29,814 nucleotides of DNA from a virus, in IMG/VR virus record IMGVR_UViG_3300031566_000259, positions 1 through 29,814 of that record; one strand, given 5' to 3'. Positions 13,772 to 21,119 of this stretch are shown piece by piece. The notes below the pieces were generated by a model that saw nothing but the letters and a program-made list of their open reading frames with translations, ran no database searches and had not been told where the DNA came from. Made by a program: the position numbers and the translations under genes. How positions within the stretch are numbered: position 1 is the stretch's first letter; every line of letters starts with the position of its first letter.

Positions 13772-15010
13772 TTAATTTAAAGCTAATAAATCTCTTTTAA
13801 AATGTTTTAATGTATAATCTTTTTTCTTGCTTACTGCCCTATATATTTGTTTCTCTATTCCTCCCTTAGTGAATATCCAAAAGACTTCGTTCTCAGGTCT
13901 ATCCTTTGTAGTCATTCTATCACGACTCTGCCAATAACTAGTAGCACTAAAGTCTATGTTATAATAGACTAGGTACTCTGCTTGTCTTAAACTAATGCCC
14001 TCTCTACCGCTAACAATCTGCAATGCAATAGATTTGTTTGTGCTTTCAAACGTCTCTAAGTCTGTGCATAATTGATCTCCATACACTTCTTTAAGGCAAT
14101 TCAATTCTTCTTTAAATTTATAAAATATTCCTATCTTATTAGCACAAAAGTTGTTGTAAATAAACTCCCCTTTGAAATTATTTAATACCATAGAGTTGCC
14201 ACTTTCAAACTTAACAGTTCCGCTATACATCTGATGAAGCTTCTGCATTAGTTTAACGCCTGTATCAGCCAATATAACATCATCCTTACCTTGCACAACT
14301 AAATCTTTTTTAAGTAGCTTACAGAGGCTGTGAATAGATTCTGGAGCATCAACTGTAAGTATGGTTTCTTTTATAGAAGAATTAAACCCTGCTTCTTTTT
14401 GAGTGTATGAAATCATATACTGATTCATCTTATCAAGTATAGTTTGTTTTCCATCTGAGTAATCATTAACCATAAAAGAACCTATACGTTTTGTCTTAGC
14501 GACAACATGTTCTCTAGCAAACTTATAGAAGTTTGTATGTTCTCTGAAAGGATTACCTGCTATACTATATACCTGATGATACATTTGACTAAATGACTCT
14601 GGAGTAGGTGTACCTGATAGCAGTATTACGTATGGGTTGTTTTTAATTACAAACTCTTTAACCTGCTTTGCTCTTTTACTTGGCTTTGGAAAAGCCCCCA
14701 TACTATGAGCCTCATCACACACAATCGCATCCCAACCTTTAAGATCAACCTTATGCAAGGATTCGTAGTTTATAACGAATATCTCATAGTCTGGACTCAG
14801 TAGCTTATAATCAGATTCAATACTGCTTATTGCCTTCTTCTTTGTAATGAATAATACTTTGTTCACACTCATAATCTTATTTAAGATTCCTAGTGATGTA
14901 AGTGTCTTGCCTGTTCTTACTTCCATAGACAAGTATACAAATCTGTAATCAAGCAAACACTTAACCCCTTTGGTTATAATATCCTTCTGATAGTCTCTAA
15001 ATTTTATCAT
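13772..15010 (-). CDS. SF2 DEAH helicase (SNF2-like)
   Basis: 412 aa with all main superfamily 2 motifs: Q-like FRDYQKD (4-10), Walker A MEVRTGKT (29-36), motif Ia region KVLFITKKKA, Walker B DEAH (99-102), motif III LLSGTPTP (130-137), and in the second RecA lobe QIVSGREGISL (about 335-345), YYNIDFSATSYWQSRDRM (motifs V-VI). The lobe order and short length match phage SNF2-like helicases. It uses ATP to translocate on double-stranded or branched DNA and probably supports fork restart, recombination or replication initiation. Motif VI reads QSRDRM rather than the more common QAxGRxxR, a variation also seen in phage homologues. It works next to two nucleases encoded downstream. Confidence 0.92.
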   Translation of the reverse strand: MIKFRDYQKDIITKGVKCLLDYRFVYLSMEVRTGKTLTSLGILNKIMSVNKVLFITKKKAISSIESDYKLLSPDYEIFVINYESLHKVDLKGWDAIVCDEAHSMGAFPKPSKRAKQVKEFVIKNNPYVILLSGTPTPESFSQMYHQVYSIAGNPFREHTNFYKFAREHVVAKTKRIGSFMVNDYSDGKQTILDKMNQYMISYTQKEAGFNSSIKETILTVDAPESIHSLCKLLKKDLVVQGKDDVILADTGVKLMQKLHQMYSGTVKFESGNSMVLNNFKGEFIYNNFCANKIGIFYKFKEELNCLKEVYGDQLCTDLETFESTNKSIALQIVSGREGISLRQAEYLVYYNIDFSATSYWQSRDRMTTKDRPENEVFWIFTKGGIEKQIYRAVSKKKDYTLKHFKRDLLALN

Positions 15011-15049
15011 AGTTTATTTTAGTTAACGTTATACGGAGTTGTAATCACA

Positions 15050-15244
15050 TTAAAACGTGTTACAACTTGGTTTATCGCATTCGCAATACTGTTCGCTTTG
15101 CTGTACAACAACAGGTATAGTAAATAATTTTACTTTTTTAGCTACATACCTTTCGTGCAGTTCATCAATTGCTTCAAATTTTTCATTATCAGTCCATTCT
15201 GTATTGTTTGTTATTAACCTCAGTTCATCCCTAAAATTCTTCAT
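15050..15244 (-). CDS. 64-aa protein with C-terminal cysteine cluster
   Basis: The N-terminal two thirds form charged helices (MKNFRDELRLITNN, FEAIDELHERYVAKK). A short hydrophobic strand (LFTIPVVVQQ) follows, and the tail carries three cysteines (CECDKPSC), enough for part of a metal site. The start overlaps the upstream gene stop by 4 bp. The pattern resembles small phage proteins that end in a Cys motif, but the family is not identified. Confidence 0.65.
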   Translation of the reverse strand: MKNFRDELRLITNNTEWTDNEKFEAIDELHERYVAKKVKLFTIPVVVQQSEQYCECDKPSCNTF

Positions 15245-15450
15245 AATTTTTCTATTTCGTTTAATACTTCTTGATAGTATTCTATATTGTTAGATGGTTT
15301 TAGTATTTCGTTTTCTAGTATAAGGCTTATATGTAATTTAGCACATTTCTTTGCTTCTGTGCTTGTTGTTGTTTCTACATAAAATGCTTTTACTAATTGG
15401 TATGCTTTTTCTTTTGGTGTTTGCATGAACAACCATTCTTTTTTCTTCAT
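15241..15450 (-). CDS. 69-aa helical phage protein
   Basis: The core reads TPKEKAYQLVKAFYVET, then AKKCAKLHISLILENEIL, then YYQEVLNEIEKL. This layout is familiar from many small proteins in phages and mobile elements of Bacteroidota whose function is unknown. The first Met overlaps the stop of the upstream gene (ATGA), which favours it over the internal Met nine codons later, although MQTPKEKA is the more usual N-terminus of the family. It is coupled at both ends. Confidence 0.7.
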   Translation of the reverse strand: MKKKEWLFMQTPKEKAYQLVKAFYVETTTSTEAKKCAKLHISLILENEILKPSNNIEYYQEVLNEIEKL

Positions 15451-15719
15451 AGCTTTTTTTGGTATGTTTCTTTTAAATATTTGTAGACACCTGGTAAAAC
15501 CTTATTAGCTTTCTCTTGATTCTTATAATCTATTTTACCAAGCTTCTCTACACTATACAAATTCATCTGAGTTTCTTTACAAAAGAAAATATCCTTACCA
15601 TTAGATGATATACCTCCTTTTCTTATAGCAACTTTAAAATAACTGCTATGGTCCATCTTCTTTATATAAACCTGAAAGTCATTGTCGATACACCATTGTA
15701 GATCAGAATTCAAACTCAT
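15447..15719 (-). CDS. 90-aa hypothetical protein
   Basis: A small alpha/beta protein: QWCIDNDFQVYIKK, YFKVAIRKGG, DIFFCKETQ and a C-terminal helix ending in KKL. No motif is recognised. Its start lies 17 bp inside the end of the primase-helicase gene and its end overlaps the next gene by 4 bp. An accessory role in replication is only a guess from its place immediately after the primase. Confidence 0.7.
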   Translation of the reverse strand: MSLNSDLQWCIDNDFQVYIKKMDHSSYFKVAIRKGGISSNGKDIFFCKETQMNLYSVEKLGKIDYKNQEKANKVLPGVYKYLKETYQKKL

Positions 15720-18132
15720 CTTCTTTTTCTTTTGGTTTAGTTTTCTTTGTTGAGTAAATAATAAACTTACCGTTTAAGTCTCTGTCTGTTTCTGTATTAA
15801 CAACATCTTTTCTAAACTCTCCGTAGTCTACTAACCACTTATTAAAAGCAATATTAGAAATACTTCTTTTAGCCCTTGGCGCATAATCCTGATTCTCACT
15901 TATAAATTCTGTAAACAAATCTTTAGTGTATATCTTTTCATTCATTCTAAGTAACTCATTTGGATTACTTCCTAGTATCAATCCACAGAACTCAATGAAC
16001 TCATGTGAGGTAGCAGCAGATAGTTTTCTAATAGAAAGGTTCTTGAATTCAGATTTAACTAATCCATGATTAAGATAGTACATAAGGTTCTCTATCATAT
16101 AGTTGTCAAATGCACACCACTCATCTTCATTCCAGTCAGAAAATAAAAGCTTTTGAAATTCTACCAATGGAGTAAATTCTTTTGTATAGAACTGCTTGAA
16201 CTCTAACTCCCACTTTCTTCTCTCAAATGAATTACCCTTACCCTTAATCGCATAGTTAGTTGTTATAGCAACCTTTGGTGACTTATGGAATGGTATTTTA
16301 ATTGCATCCTTGTTCTTCTTCTCTAGTGTTAACCCCTCGGTAACAACACTAAACAATCTTTCGAAGTCAAAATGTTTCTTGACATCATCAAAACAAAGTA
16401 TCTGAGTATCTGCACTAACCAACTGGTAAGCAAAACTCTTCTCAAAATTAAAACCTTTACCATCAATAACTACCAACTTCTTCATCTTGGATATGGCATT
16501 GATAAATAAACCCTTACCTGTACCACCCTCTGGATTGTCTGATATAATCTCATCATTCAATATAACAGCAGGACAGTAAGATAGATTCTTATAAGCATGA
16601 AGCATATAACCTATCGTACTCTCCATTGACTTAATAGTTTTCTTATCAGATCCTGCTACGTTTGATACGAATGTTTTGTAATCACATTCGTATGACTCAC
16701 ACATCTCAAAGTCTCTATCTATAACCTGGTCTTTCCAAACATATCCACCCAAGTCTAGGTAATCTATCGTGGTCTTGCTATTCTTTGTGACCTTTACAGC
16801 GCAGTTATTGTAATACAGGTATGCGGTATTCTTATCGTCTTCAATAAAGTAAACATTAACAGTTCCTAACAAGGACAAGAACTCTTCCTTAAAGTACCTT
16901 GTCTTATCTGCAAAGTAATTGTAGATAGACATATCATCAAGTTTTTCCAAATGCCCTAACACAAAATCCTTTATTTCTTCCTCAGTAGTATGGTCTATTT
17001 TGTAGTTGGTTACTTTAACAAATATAAAACTCTTAGTACCTTCAGGAGAAAACTTCCAGAATCCATTGTCCTCAAGAAACTGCCTAAACAAATAATGTAT
17101 TAGTGTTATAACACCCTTATCACTCTTGGTCCAAAACCTTTTGTCAGTATCTTCTTCTTCTATTGATCTTATAGTAGAAACCGCTATAGCATCTTCAATA
17201 CCTGATTCAACTAATTGAAGACGAATTTCTTTTTTTGATACTCCGCGTTTTAATTTAACCCTAACCTGATTAACCTTATCCTCATCCTCATAATACTTAG
17301 AGCCATGGTTTTGAGTTTGTGAGTATGCAGAGTTTATAGTGGTCTGTATTTCATTCATTGTAAAATCACTACTCTGAAACTGAGACATGATATATTCTGT
17401 TAGTGACTTAGTAACTCCGTAGTCATTAAAGGCCGCAGCCAATATGTATACGTTGTTGTTTCTCTCGCCATCAACTATACCATACTTATTAGTCCACCAC
17501 TTCATAAGTATATCCACTATCTTGTTCTCATTAGTAACAGGTATCGTAGGCCTAGATGAATACTTATCTACAACCTTGTACTCCTGCTCCTCTATCTTAG
17601 TCCAGGTGTTTGAGTTTTCGTTTACATGAACTAACGGGTCATACGACTCATAGCAAACTCTTGATATATTCTTACTGGTCTTATCAAAGTAATCAGAATT
17701 AAAATATCTTTCTAATGATATGAAATAGTTCTTATGGTTCTCTGGTTCTTTAGGTATCTTAACAATAGCTTTTAAACCATTACCACTAGGAGATACAAAT
17801 ACAGAGTAAACGTATTTATCTTTTGATAGCCTTTCTTTTTCAGATGTCATATCTTTCTTGGTTTTATAACCATCGAAATCCAAACATATAAAACCACTAT
17901 GCTCAATCAAGCTATCATCACTTCTCTTGTTGAATGTTCCTGAAAAACATATAGCAGGTAAACTCTTTTTAAGTTCTTGCCTAACCTCTTTGTTCTTCTC
18001 TGATCTAATCTGTTTAATCAAATCTTTTGACTTGCCTTCCTTTATTCTTTCAAGGATAGAGTTCAAGTCTCTGAAGAAGGGAGTGGAGGTGTCCCTTATA
18101 TTTCTAAATATAGTAACATTGTTATGTTTCAT
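15703..18132 (-). CDS. Primase-helicase: VirE-N/BT4734-type N-terminus and SF3 helicase
   Basis: 809 aa. Residues about 50-190 carry the BT4734/VirE-N pattern: GFICLDFDGYKT, then FVSPSGNGLKAIV, then SRVCYESYDP. Residues about 205-290 look like a PriCT-type helical connector. Residues about 400-700 form a superfamily 3 helicase: Walker A in NPEGGTGKG (about 535), a Walker B-like ILCFDDV (about 580) and motif C VAITTNY (about 622). The protein is thus likely to prime and unwind at the phage origin, acting as a hexameric ring. The VirE-N domain is typical of Bacteroidota. The C-terminal tail is Lys/Glu-rich (TKKTKPKEKEDEFEF), perhaps a partner-binding tip. It starts a transcription unit after a terminator. 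Confidence 0.92.
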   Translation of the reverse strand: MKHNNVTIFRNIRDTSTPFFRDLNSILERIKEGKSKDLIKQIRSEKNKEVRQELKKSLPAICFSGTFNKRSDDSLIEHSGFICLDFDGYKTKKDMTSEKERLSKDKYVYSVFVSPSGNGLKAIVKIPKEPENHKNYFISLERYFNSDYFDKTSKNISRVCYESYDPLVHVNENSNTWTKIEEQEYKVVDKYSSRPTIPVTNENKIVDILMKWWTNKYGIVDGERNNNVYILAAAFNDYGVTKSLTEYIMSQFQSSDFTMNEIQTTINSAYSQTQNHGSKYYEDEDKVNQVRVKLKRGVSKKEIRLQLVESGIEDAIAVSTIRSIEEEDTDKRFWTKSDKGVITLIHYLFRQFLEDNGFWKFSPEGTKSFIFVKVTNYKIDHTTEEEIKDFVLGHLEKLDDMSIYNYFADKTRYFKEEFLSLLGTVNVYFIEDDKNTAYLYYNNCAVKVTKNSKTTIDYLDLGGYVWKDQVIDRDFEMCESYECDYKTFVSNVAGSDKKTIKSMESTIGYMLHAYKNLSYCPAVILNDEIISDNPEGGTGKGLFINAISKMKKLVVIDGKGFNFEKSFAYQLVSADTQILCFDDVKKHFDFERLFSVVTEGLTLEKKNKDAIKIPFHKSPKVAITTNYAIKGKGNSFERRKWELEFKQFYTKEFTPLVEFQKLLFSDWNEDEWCAFDNYMIENLMYYLNHGLVKSEFKNLSIRKLSAATSHEFIEFCGLILGSNPNELLRMNEKIYTKDLFTEFISENQDYAPRAKRSISNIAFNKWLVDYGEFRKDVVNTETDRDLNGKFIIYSTKKTKPKEKEDEFEF

Positions 18133-18243
18133 ATGCTGACTTTTTTTCTATATACTCTTTATATAGTTTTATTAATATTATTTTTTTTAATTTGTATATC
18201 TAAGGGAAAAACTAAACATTCTTAACATAGATAAAAGAAAAGA
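18133..18243 (-). promoter_or_regulatory. AT-rich putative promoter region of the primase operon
   Basis: About 110 bp between the terminator of the SSB operon and the start of the primase gene. It is almost pure A/T, with runs such as AAAAAAAATAATATTAATAAAA and TATATAAAGAGTATATAG reading toward the gene. A terminator directly upstream means transcription probably restarts here, but I find no good TAnnTTTG box, so the exact promoter is not identified. Confidence 0.4.
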
Positions 18244-18262
18244 AAAGGGGCAAATAGCCCCT
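18222..18262 (-). terminator. Intrinsic terminator after the SSB gene
   Basis: On the - strand AGGGGC-TATTT-GCCCCT (18262 to 18246) forms a 6-bp GC-rich stem with a 5-nt loop, followed by TTTCTTTTCTTTTATC. It comes about 20 bp after the SSB stop codon and is the clearest GC-rich hairpin with a T tract in this AT-rich stretch. It closes the recombination operon. Confidence 0.88.
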
Positions 18263-18283
18263 AATCTATTCTATTAGAGTGTA

Positions 18284-18562
18284 TTAGAATGGTAATCCAT
18301 CATCTTCTTCCTCTTCCTTTACAGGAGCAGGAGCAGGAGCCTTATCCTGACTTTTCTTAGGAACAAACTGGTCAAGCTCAATATAAGCTGTACCTCCCTT
18401 GCTGTTAAGAACATTTAGGTTAACCCATCCATTCTTATCATGGGCTTTTAAAAACTCAATAGCGCTATCAACTTTTACGCTGATGTTACCTATTACGAAA
18501 TCGGGTGCGTTCTCTCTTCTCTTGAAGATGAAACCGTCTGCAAAAATTTTGTCTTGTGACAT
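18284..18562 (-). CDS. ssb: Single-stranded DNA-binding protein, phage type
   Basis: 92 aa. The first 68 residues are a small beta-rich domain (FIFKRRENAPDFVIGNISV, WVNLNVLNSKGG, YIELDQFVPK), the size of a minimal OB fold. The tail is an Ala/Pro linker (APAPAPVKEE) ending in acidic residues and the tip DDGLPF, which is the hallmark of bacterial and phage SSB C-termini that recruit replication and repair partners. The gene follows the annealing protein and exonuclease genes, the usual company of a phage SSB. The OB domain itself is divergent, so the call leans on the tip, size and context. Confidence 0.8.
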   Translation of the reverse strand: MSQDKIFADGFIFKRRENAPDFVIGNISVKVDSAIEFLKAHDKNGWVNLNVLNSKGGTAYIELDQFVPKKSQDKAPAPAPVKEEEEDDGLPF

Positions 18563-18637
18563 ATTTAATGGTATTTATTTGGTAGCTTAGTTGGAGAAGC
18601 TACTCTGACTCCTTTATTATTATGAGTGTGAAAAGAA
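18563..18637 (-). promoter_or_regulatory. Leader of the SSB gene with hairpin and conserved motif
   Basis: A 75-bp gap. Just after the exonuclease stop lies TTCACACTCATAA (18632 to 18620), one of five copies of an intergenic motif. Downstream is a 7-bp inverted repeat (GTAGCTT at 18582-18588, AAGCTAC at 18597-18603, 8-nt loop), about 20 bp before the SSB start. Together they suggest control of SSB expression apart from the upstream genes. Confidence 0.45.
18620..18632 (-). repeat. Intergenic motif copy 1 (TTCACACTCATAA)
   Basis: One of five copies. It lies 5 bp after the exonuclease stop on the - strand. It differs from the consensus TTCACACCCATAA by one base. See the other copies for shared layout. 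Confidence 0.75.
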
Positions 18638-19375
18638 TTAAAACTGTTCGTACTCAACAAACTGTGTGAGGTCTTTCTCTGCATCTTCAGCAAAGAACTT
18701 CTTATACATCTCTACAGCTCTTATAACCTTGTCTCTACCTCTTAGTAAGGTTTCTTCACTTGGCTTTGCTATCTTAAGCATTAAGGTATTCTTGTCCACT
18801 ATATAGAACTCAACAGGCTTACCAAATAGGTGTTGGTATATGTATGCCTGACTATCATAGTTGTAGTCATTAGCACTCCACTTAAACTTGTTGATGTCTC
18901 CAGAGGTCTTGATGTCAATCACCTTGTCCTTTGTTACAATATCAGCCTTACCCTTCCAAGTCAAACCAAACAACTCAGTAACAGCAGGCTGCTCATATAT
19001 GTTAGTTGACTCATAGATATCTGTATGCATTACAAAGTTAGACTTCATTGAATCTACCCAAGTATTAATAGTGTCCACCTCTTTACTTAACAACACATCG
19101 TATGGATGCAAATCGTTAGCTGTAATGTACTCTTTAAATACTTTGGTTGATCTTGTTGAAGCCTCTACTATTTTGTAGTTAGAAAGCTTCTCAGGCTCTA
19201 ACATTGCCGTGTGAAAGTAACCCCCCATTATTAATGGAAGGCCTTTCTCGTTCTTTCTAAATTGTCTAGGGTTTTTTAGTAGGTTATATATATCTGAGTT
19301 AGATAGATATTGTTTACCAAAGTCTCCATAGTATTTAGAGTCGTCTCTTAACTGTTCTATTATATTACTTGACAT
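18638..19375 (-). CDS. PD-(D/E)XK exonuclease (RecE/YqaJ/PDDEXK_12-like)
   Basis: 245 aa. It starts with a helix and the LSNSDIYNLLKNPRQF pattern, then GGYFHTAMLEPE (H55, E60), and carries the nuclease core: YEQ (E128), GKADIV (D145), VIDIKTSGD (D154, K156) and YDSQAYIY (Q176), in the order typical of lambda-type/RecE recombination exonucleases. Members resect double-stranded ends to leave single strands for an annealing protein. That partner is the gene immediately upstream (Sak3-like, 19365-19970), which overlaps this start by 11 bp, so this is a standard two-part phage recombination system. A CRISPR Cas4 identity is unlikely because no Cys cluster is present. Confidence 0.9.
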   Translation of the reverse strand: MSSNIIEQLRDDSKYYGDFGKQYLSNSDIYNLLKNPRQFRKNEKGLPLIMGGYFHTAMLEPEKLSNYKIVEASTRSTKVFKEYITANDLHPYDVLLSKEVDTINTWVDSMKSNFVMHTDIYESTNIYEQPAVTELFGLTWKGKADIVTKDKVIDIKTSGDINKFKWSANDYNYDSQAYIYQHLFGKPVEFYIVDKNTLMLKIAKPSEETLLRGRDKVIRAVEMYKKFFAEDAEKDLTQFVEYEQF

Positions 19376-19970
19376 AGGCTGATAATTCTTTTTTGATTGC
19401 TGTAGGTATAATGTATTTAGTTTCTAGTGTCTTAACTATTGAAGACAACGACTTAGTGTTGTTTGCCTTAACATAGTTTACTACGTCATTCCACTTATCA
19501 CTGGTATTCTTAAGCGTAGGCTTAGACTCTTGCTTAACAGCAGGTGCTGCCTCACTAATGTCTACTAAATCTTCGCCTGCCCATAAAGATAATCCCAATC
19601 CATGCATAGCAATAGCCTTAACCGTACTACGTTGTATGGTCTTGTTTACTGCAAATGATGTGATCTTATCCACACTAAGTGATTGGTTGTTGTGTCCCAT
19701 TATAGGTAGGTAGTCGATATGCTCTACACCTTCTATTGTTACACCAACCTTTACATAACCTGTATTGCCATCTGTAAAGAAGTTCAACTCAGTTGCCTCT
19801 GACTCATATACCTTTCGGTTTGCATCAGGGTATTGGTCTTTTACCATAGCCCAGGCATATGCCCAAGATAAGTAATCAAACCTTCCTTTCTTTTCTAATC
19901 TATCCTTAACATTAAGTGCTGCTAATGTTTTGAATGTTGTCTTTTTTCCCGTTGTTGTTTTTGTTGCCAT
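19365..19970 (-). CDS. Sak3/DUF1071 single-strand annealing protein
   Basis: 201 aa. The motif YLSWAYAWAMVKDQYP (33-48) with the following beta strands, and the segment VNKTIQRSTVKAIAMHGLGLSLWAG (about 108-132), match the DUF1071 family, whose best known member is the Sak3 annealing protein of lactococcal phages. It is expected to coat single strands and anneal homologous DNA during recombination-dependent replication. A Lys/Thr-rich start and a helical C-terminal domain (about 155-201) flank it, probably a DNA- or SSB-contact region. It is coupled to the exonuclease gene by an 11-bp overlap. Confidence 0.88.
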   Translation of the reverse strand: MATKTTTGKKTTFKTLAALNVKDRLEKKGRFDYLSWAYAWAMVKDQYPDANRKVYESEATELNFFTDGNTGYVKVGVTIEGVEHIDYLPIMGHNNQSLSVDKITSFAVNKTIQRSTVKAIAMHGLGLSLWAGEDLVDISEAAPAVKQESKPTLKNTSDKWNDVVNYVKANNTKSLSSIVKTLETKYIIPTAIKKELSAYVK

Positions 19971-19981
19971 TTTGTTTTAAA

Positions 19982-20242
19982 TTATATTAGTTCTAGTTTT
20001 AACATGTCCTCTGTAGATAGCCCACACTTTACAGCTACCTTCTTGTTGTGCTTCTTAATAGCACCACTAAGTGTAAATAGCCTATACAATGTCCATAGAC
20101 CACAGCCACCTAATGTTAGGTAATAGAATATTTGTTTACCCATCTTATTCATACTTCCATAAGACCATCCTACTAATAGGAATAAAATCCATATGCTTCC
20201 CTTGTCTACTGCTTGTGCGTTATACGCGTCATAATTTGTCAT
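19982..20242 (-). CDS. TM2-like two-helix membrane protein
   Basis: 86 aa. Two hydrophobic stretches (SIWILFLLVGWSYGS and IFYYLTLGGCGLWTLYRLFTL) joined by a short loop follow the layout of the TM2 domain, in which a first helix with a Gly-rich end and a second Gly-Gly-x-Gly-x-Trp helix sit in the membrane. The C-terminus is charged and cytoplasmic. TM2 proteins are common in bacteria and phages with poorly known roles. Here it sits between a small hypothetical protein and the annealing protein; it overlaps the upstream gene by 4 bp. Confidence 0.8.
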   Translation of the reverse strand: MTNYDAYNAQAVDKGSIWILFLLVGWSYGSMNKMGKQIFYYLTLGGCGLWTLYRLFTLSGAIKKHNKKVAVKCGLSTEDMLKLELI

Positions 20243-20637
20243 AATCGTTTGGTTTTAGAAATTTTACTGTACTTATTTATTAATTCACTTCTTTCAATCT
20301 TCATAGACTTGTAATGTTTTTTATTGTTCCTGCTGTTGATCTCTTTCTTTATGCTTTTATTTAAAGCTTCTATCCTATCTAAGTAGGATTTCTTTAAGAC
20401 ATCTACAACCCCTGGCCTAAATCCATTGTTTAGAAATGAGTCGTATAGATATTCCTCTATCTCTTCATACTCTAATTCAAAGGTTCTAGTGTTGAGTATT
20501 TTTATTTCATCACGTACCTTAACAACCTTAATACCTTTATAAATGTATGCTTGTTTGTTTCCATAAGACATGTCTACAGAGACATTATCTTCAATGGCCT
20601 GTTGCCATATATCTAAAAGGGTATACTTTTTAGTCAT
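20239..20637 (-). CDS. 132-aa hypothetical with coiled-coil C-terminus
   Basis: The N-terminal half is alpha/beta (YTLLDIWQQAIED, KQAYIYKGIKVVKVRDEIK) and could be a small domain; the C-terminal half (about 85-132) is a strongly basic helix rich in Lys, Arg and Asn, likely coiled coil or nucleic-acid binding. No family is recognised. It overlaps the DnaA-like gene upstream by 8 bp and the TM2-like gene downstream by 4 bp. Confidence 0.65.
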   Translation of the reverse strand: MTKKYTLLDIWQQAIEDNVSVDMSYGNKQAYIYKGIKVVKVRDEIKILNTRTFELEYEEIEEYLYDSFLNNGFRPGVVDVLKKSYLDRIEALNKSIKKEINSRNNKKHYKSMKIERSELINKYSKISKTKRL

Positions 20638-20926
20638 TAAATTTTTCTATGCAGTTTTCAATTAAGTCCCATACATCTTTGTCTGTAGACTTGTTTATCT
20701 TGTCAATACCATAGTCAATGTTCTGTCTAGTAACATCAAAACCATTGCTTTTCATTAGGCTTCTAATGTCTACTATCTTCATTGGTCTCTTGGTACATAT
20801 GTAGTACAGTATGTACCTTGGAATAGAGAATCTTATCTCTCTGGTATTGGAAAATAATTCCTCTCTTGTAATGCCACACTCCTCACATACGAAGTTGGCA
20901 TACAGATTAAATATTCTGTTCTTCAT
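20630..20926 (-). CDS. Second DnaA domain IV-like protein
   Basis: 98 aa. The segment VCEECGITREELFSNTREIR, then IPRYILYYICTKRPMKIVDI, then the turn NGFDVTRQNIDYGIDKI follows the architecture of DnaA domain IV (a winged entry, an Arg-rich helix, the HTH and the final DNA-contact helix). The signature D-H-x-T is here degenerate (DVTRQN), so box specificity may differ from DnaA. It is a distant paralogue of the 11928-12332 protein; neither carries the ATPase domain. This one heads the recombination operon and may regulate it or bind a second site. Confidence 0.6.
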   Translation of the reverse strand: MKNRIFNLYANFVCEECGITREELFSNTREIRFSIPRYILYYICTKRPMKIVDIRSLMKSNGFDVTRQNIDYGIDKINKSTDKDVWDLIENCIEKFND

Positions 20927-21044
20927 TTTTTTCAGTATTAGTATCGTTAGAAATAAAGCCCCAAGAAAATGGTGCTTGAATAATGGGGAGTGAGTTCAAC
21001 TCTCCCTCTCTTTGTTTAATGAACTCTTCACTTGATCTTCCCAT
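20907..21044 (-). CDS. 45-aa small protein, unknown
   Basis: First gene after the promoter-like box at 21073-21102. It starts MGRSSEEFIKQREGEL, contains APFSWGFISND and ends with a 20-bp overlap of the DnaA-like gene. Its start is 29 bp from the -7 box and lies in frame with no competing start. No family is recognised. The short length makes it uncertain, but the position at the head of an operon and the coupling support it. Confidence 0.55.
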   Translation of the reverse strand: MGRSSEEFIKQREGELNSLPIIQAPFSWGFISNDTNTEKNEEQNI

Positions 21045-21072
21045 CAGTATAGAATTTAATTATTATTTTTTA

Positions 21073-21102
21073 CAAATATACATTTTATTTTATTAATAGA
21101 AA
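21073..21102 (-). promoter_or_regulatory. Bacteroidota-type promoter of the recombination operon
   Basis: On the - strand TATATTTG (21080 to 21073) matches the Bacteroidota -7 consensus TAnnTTTG exactly. TTTC (21102 to 21099) lies 18 bp upstream, at the spacing expected for the -33 element (consensus TTTG, one mismatch). The surrounding 75-bp gap (21045-21119) is nearly pure A/T. A transcript would begin about 20 bp before the 45-aa gene. Confidence 0.6.
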
Positions 21103-21119
21103 CTATTTATTTGTTTTTA

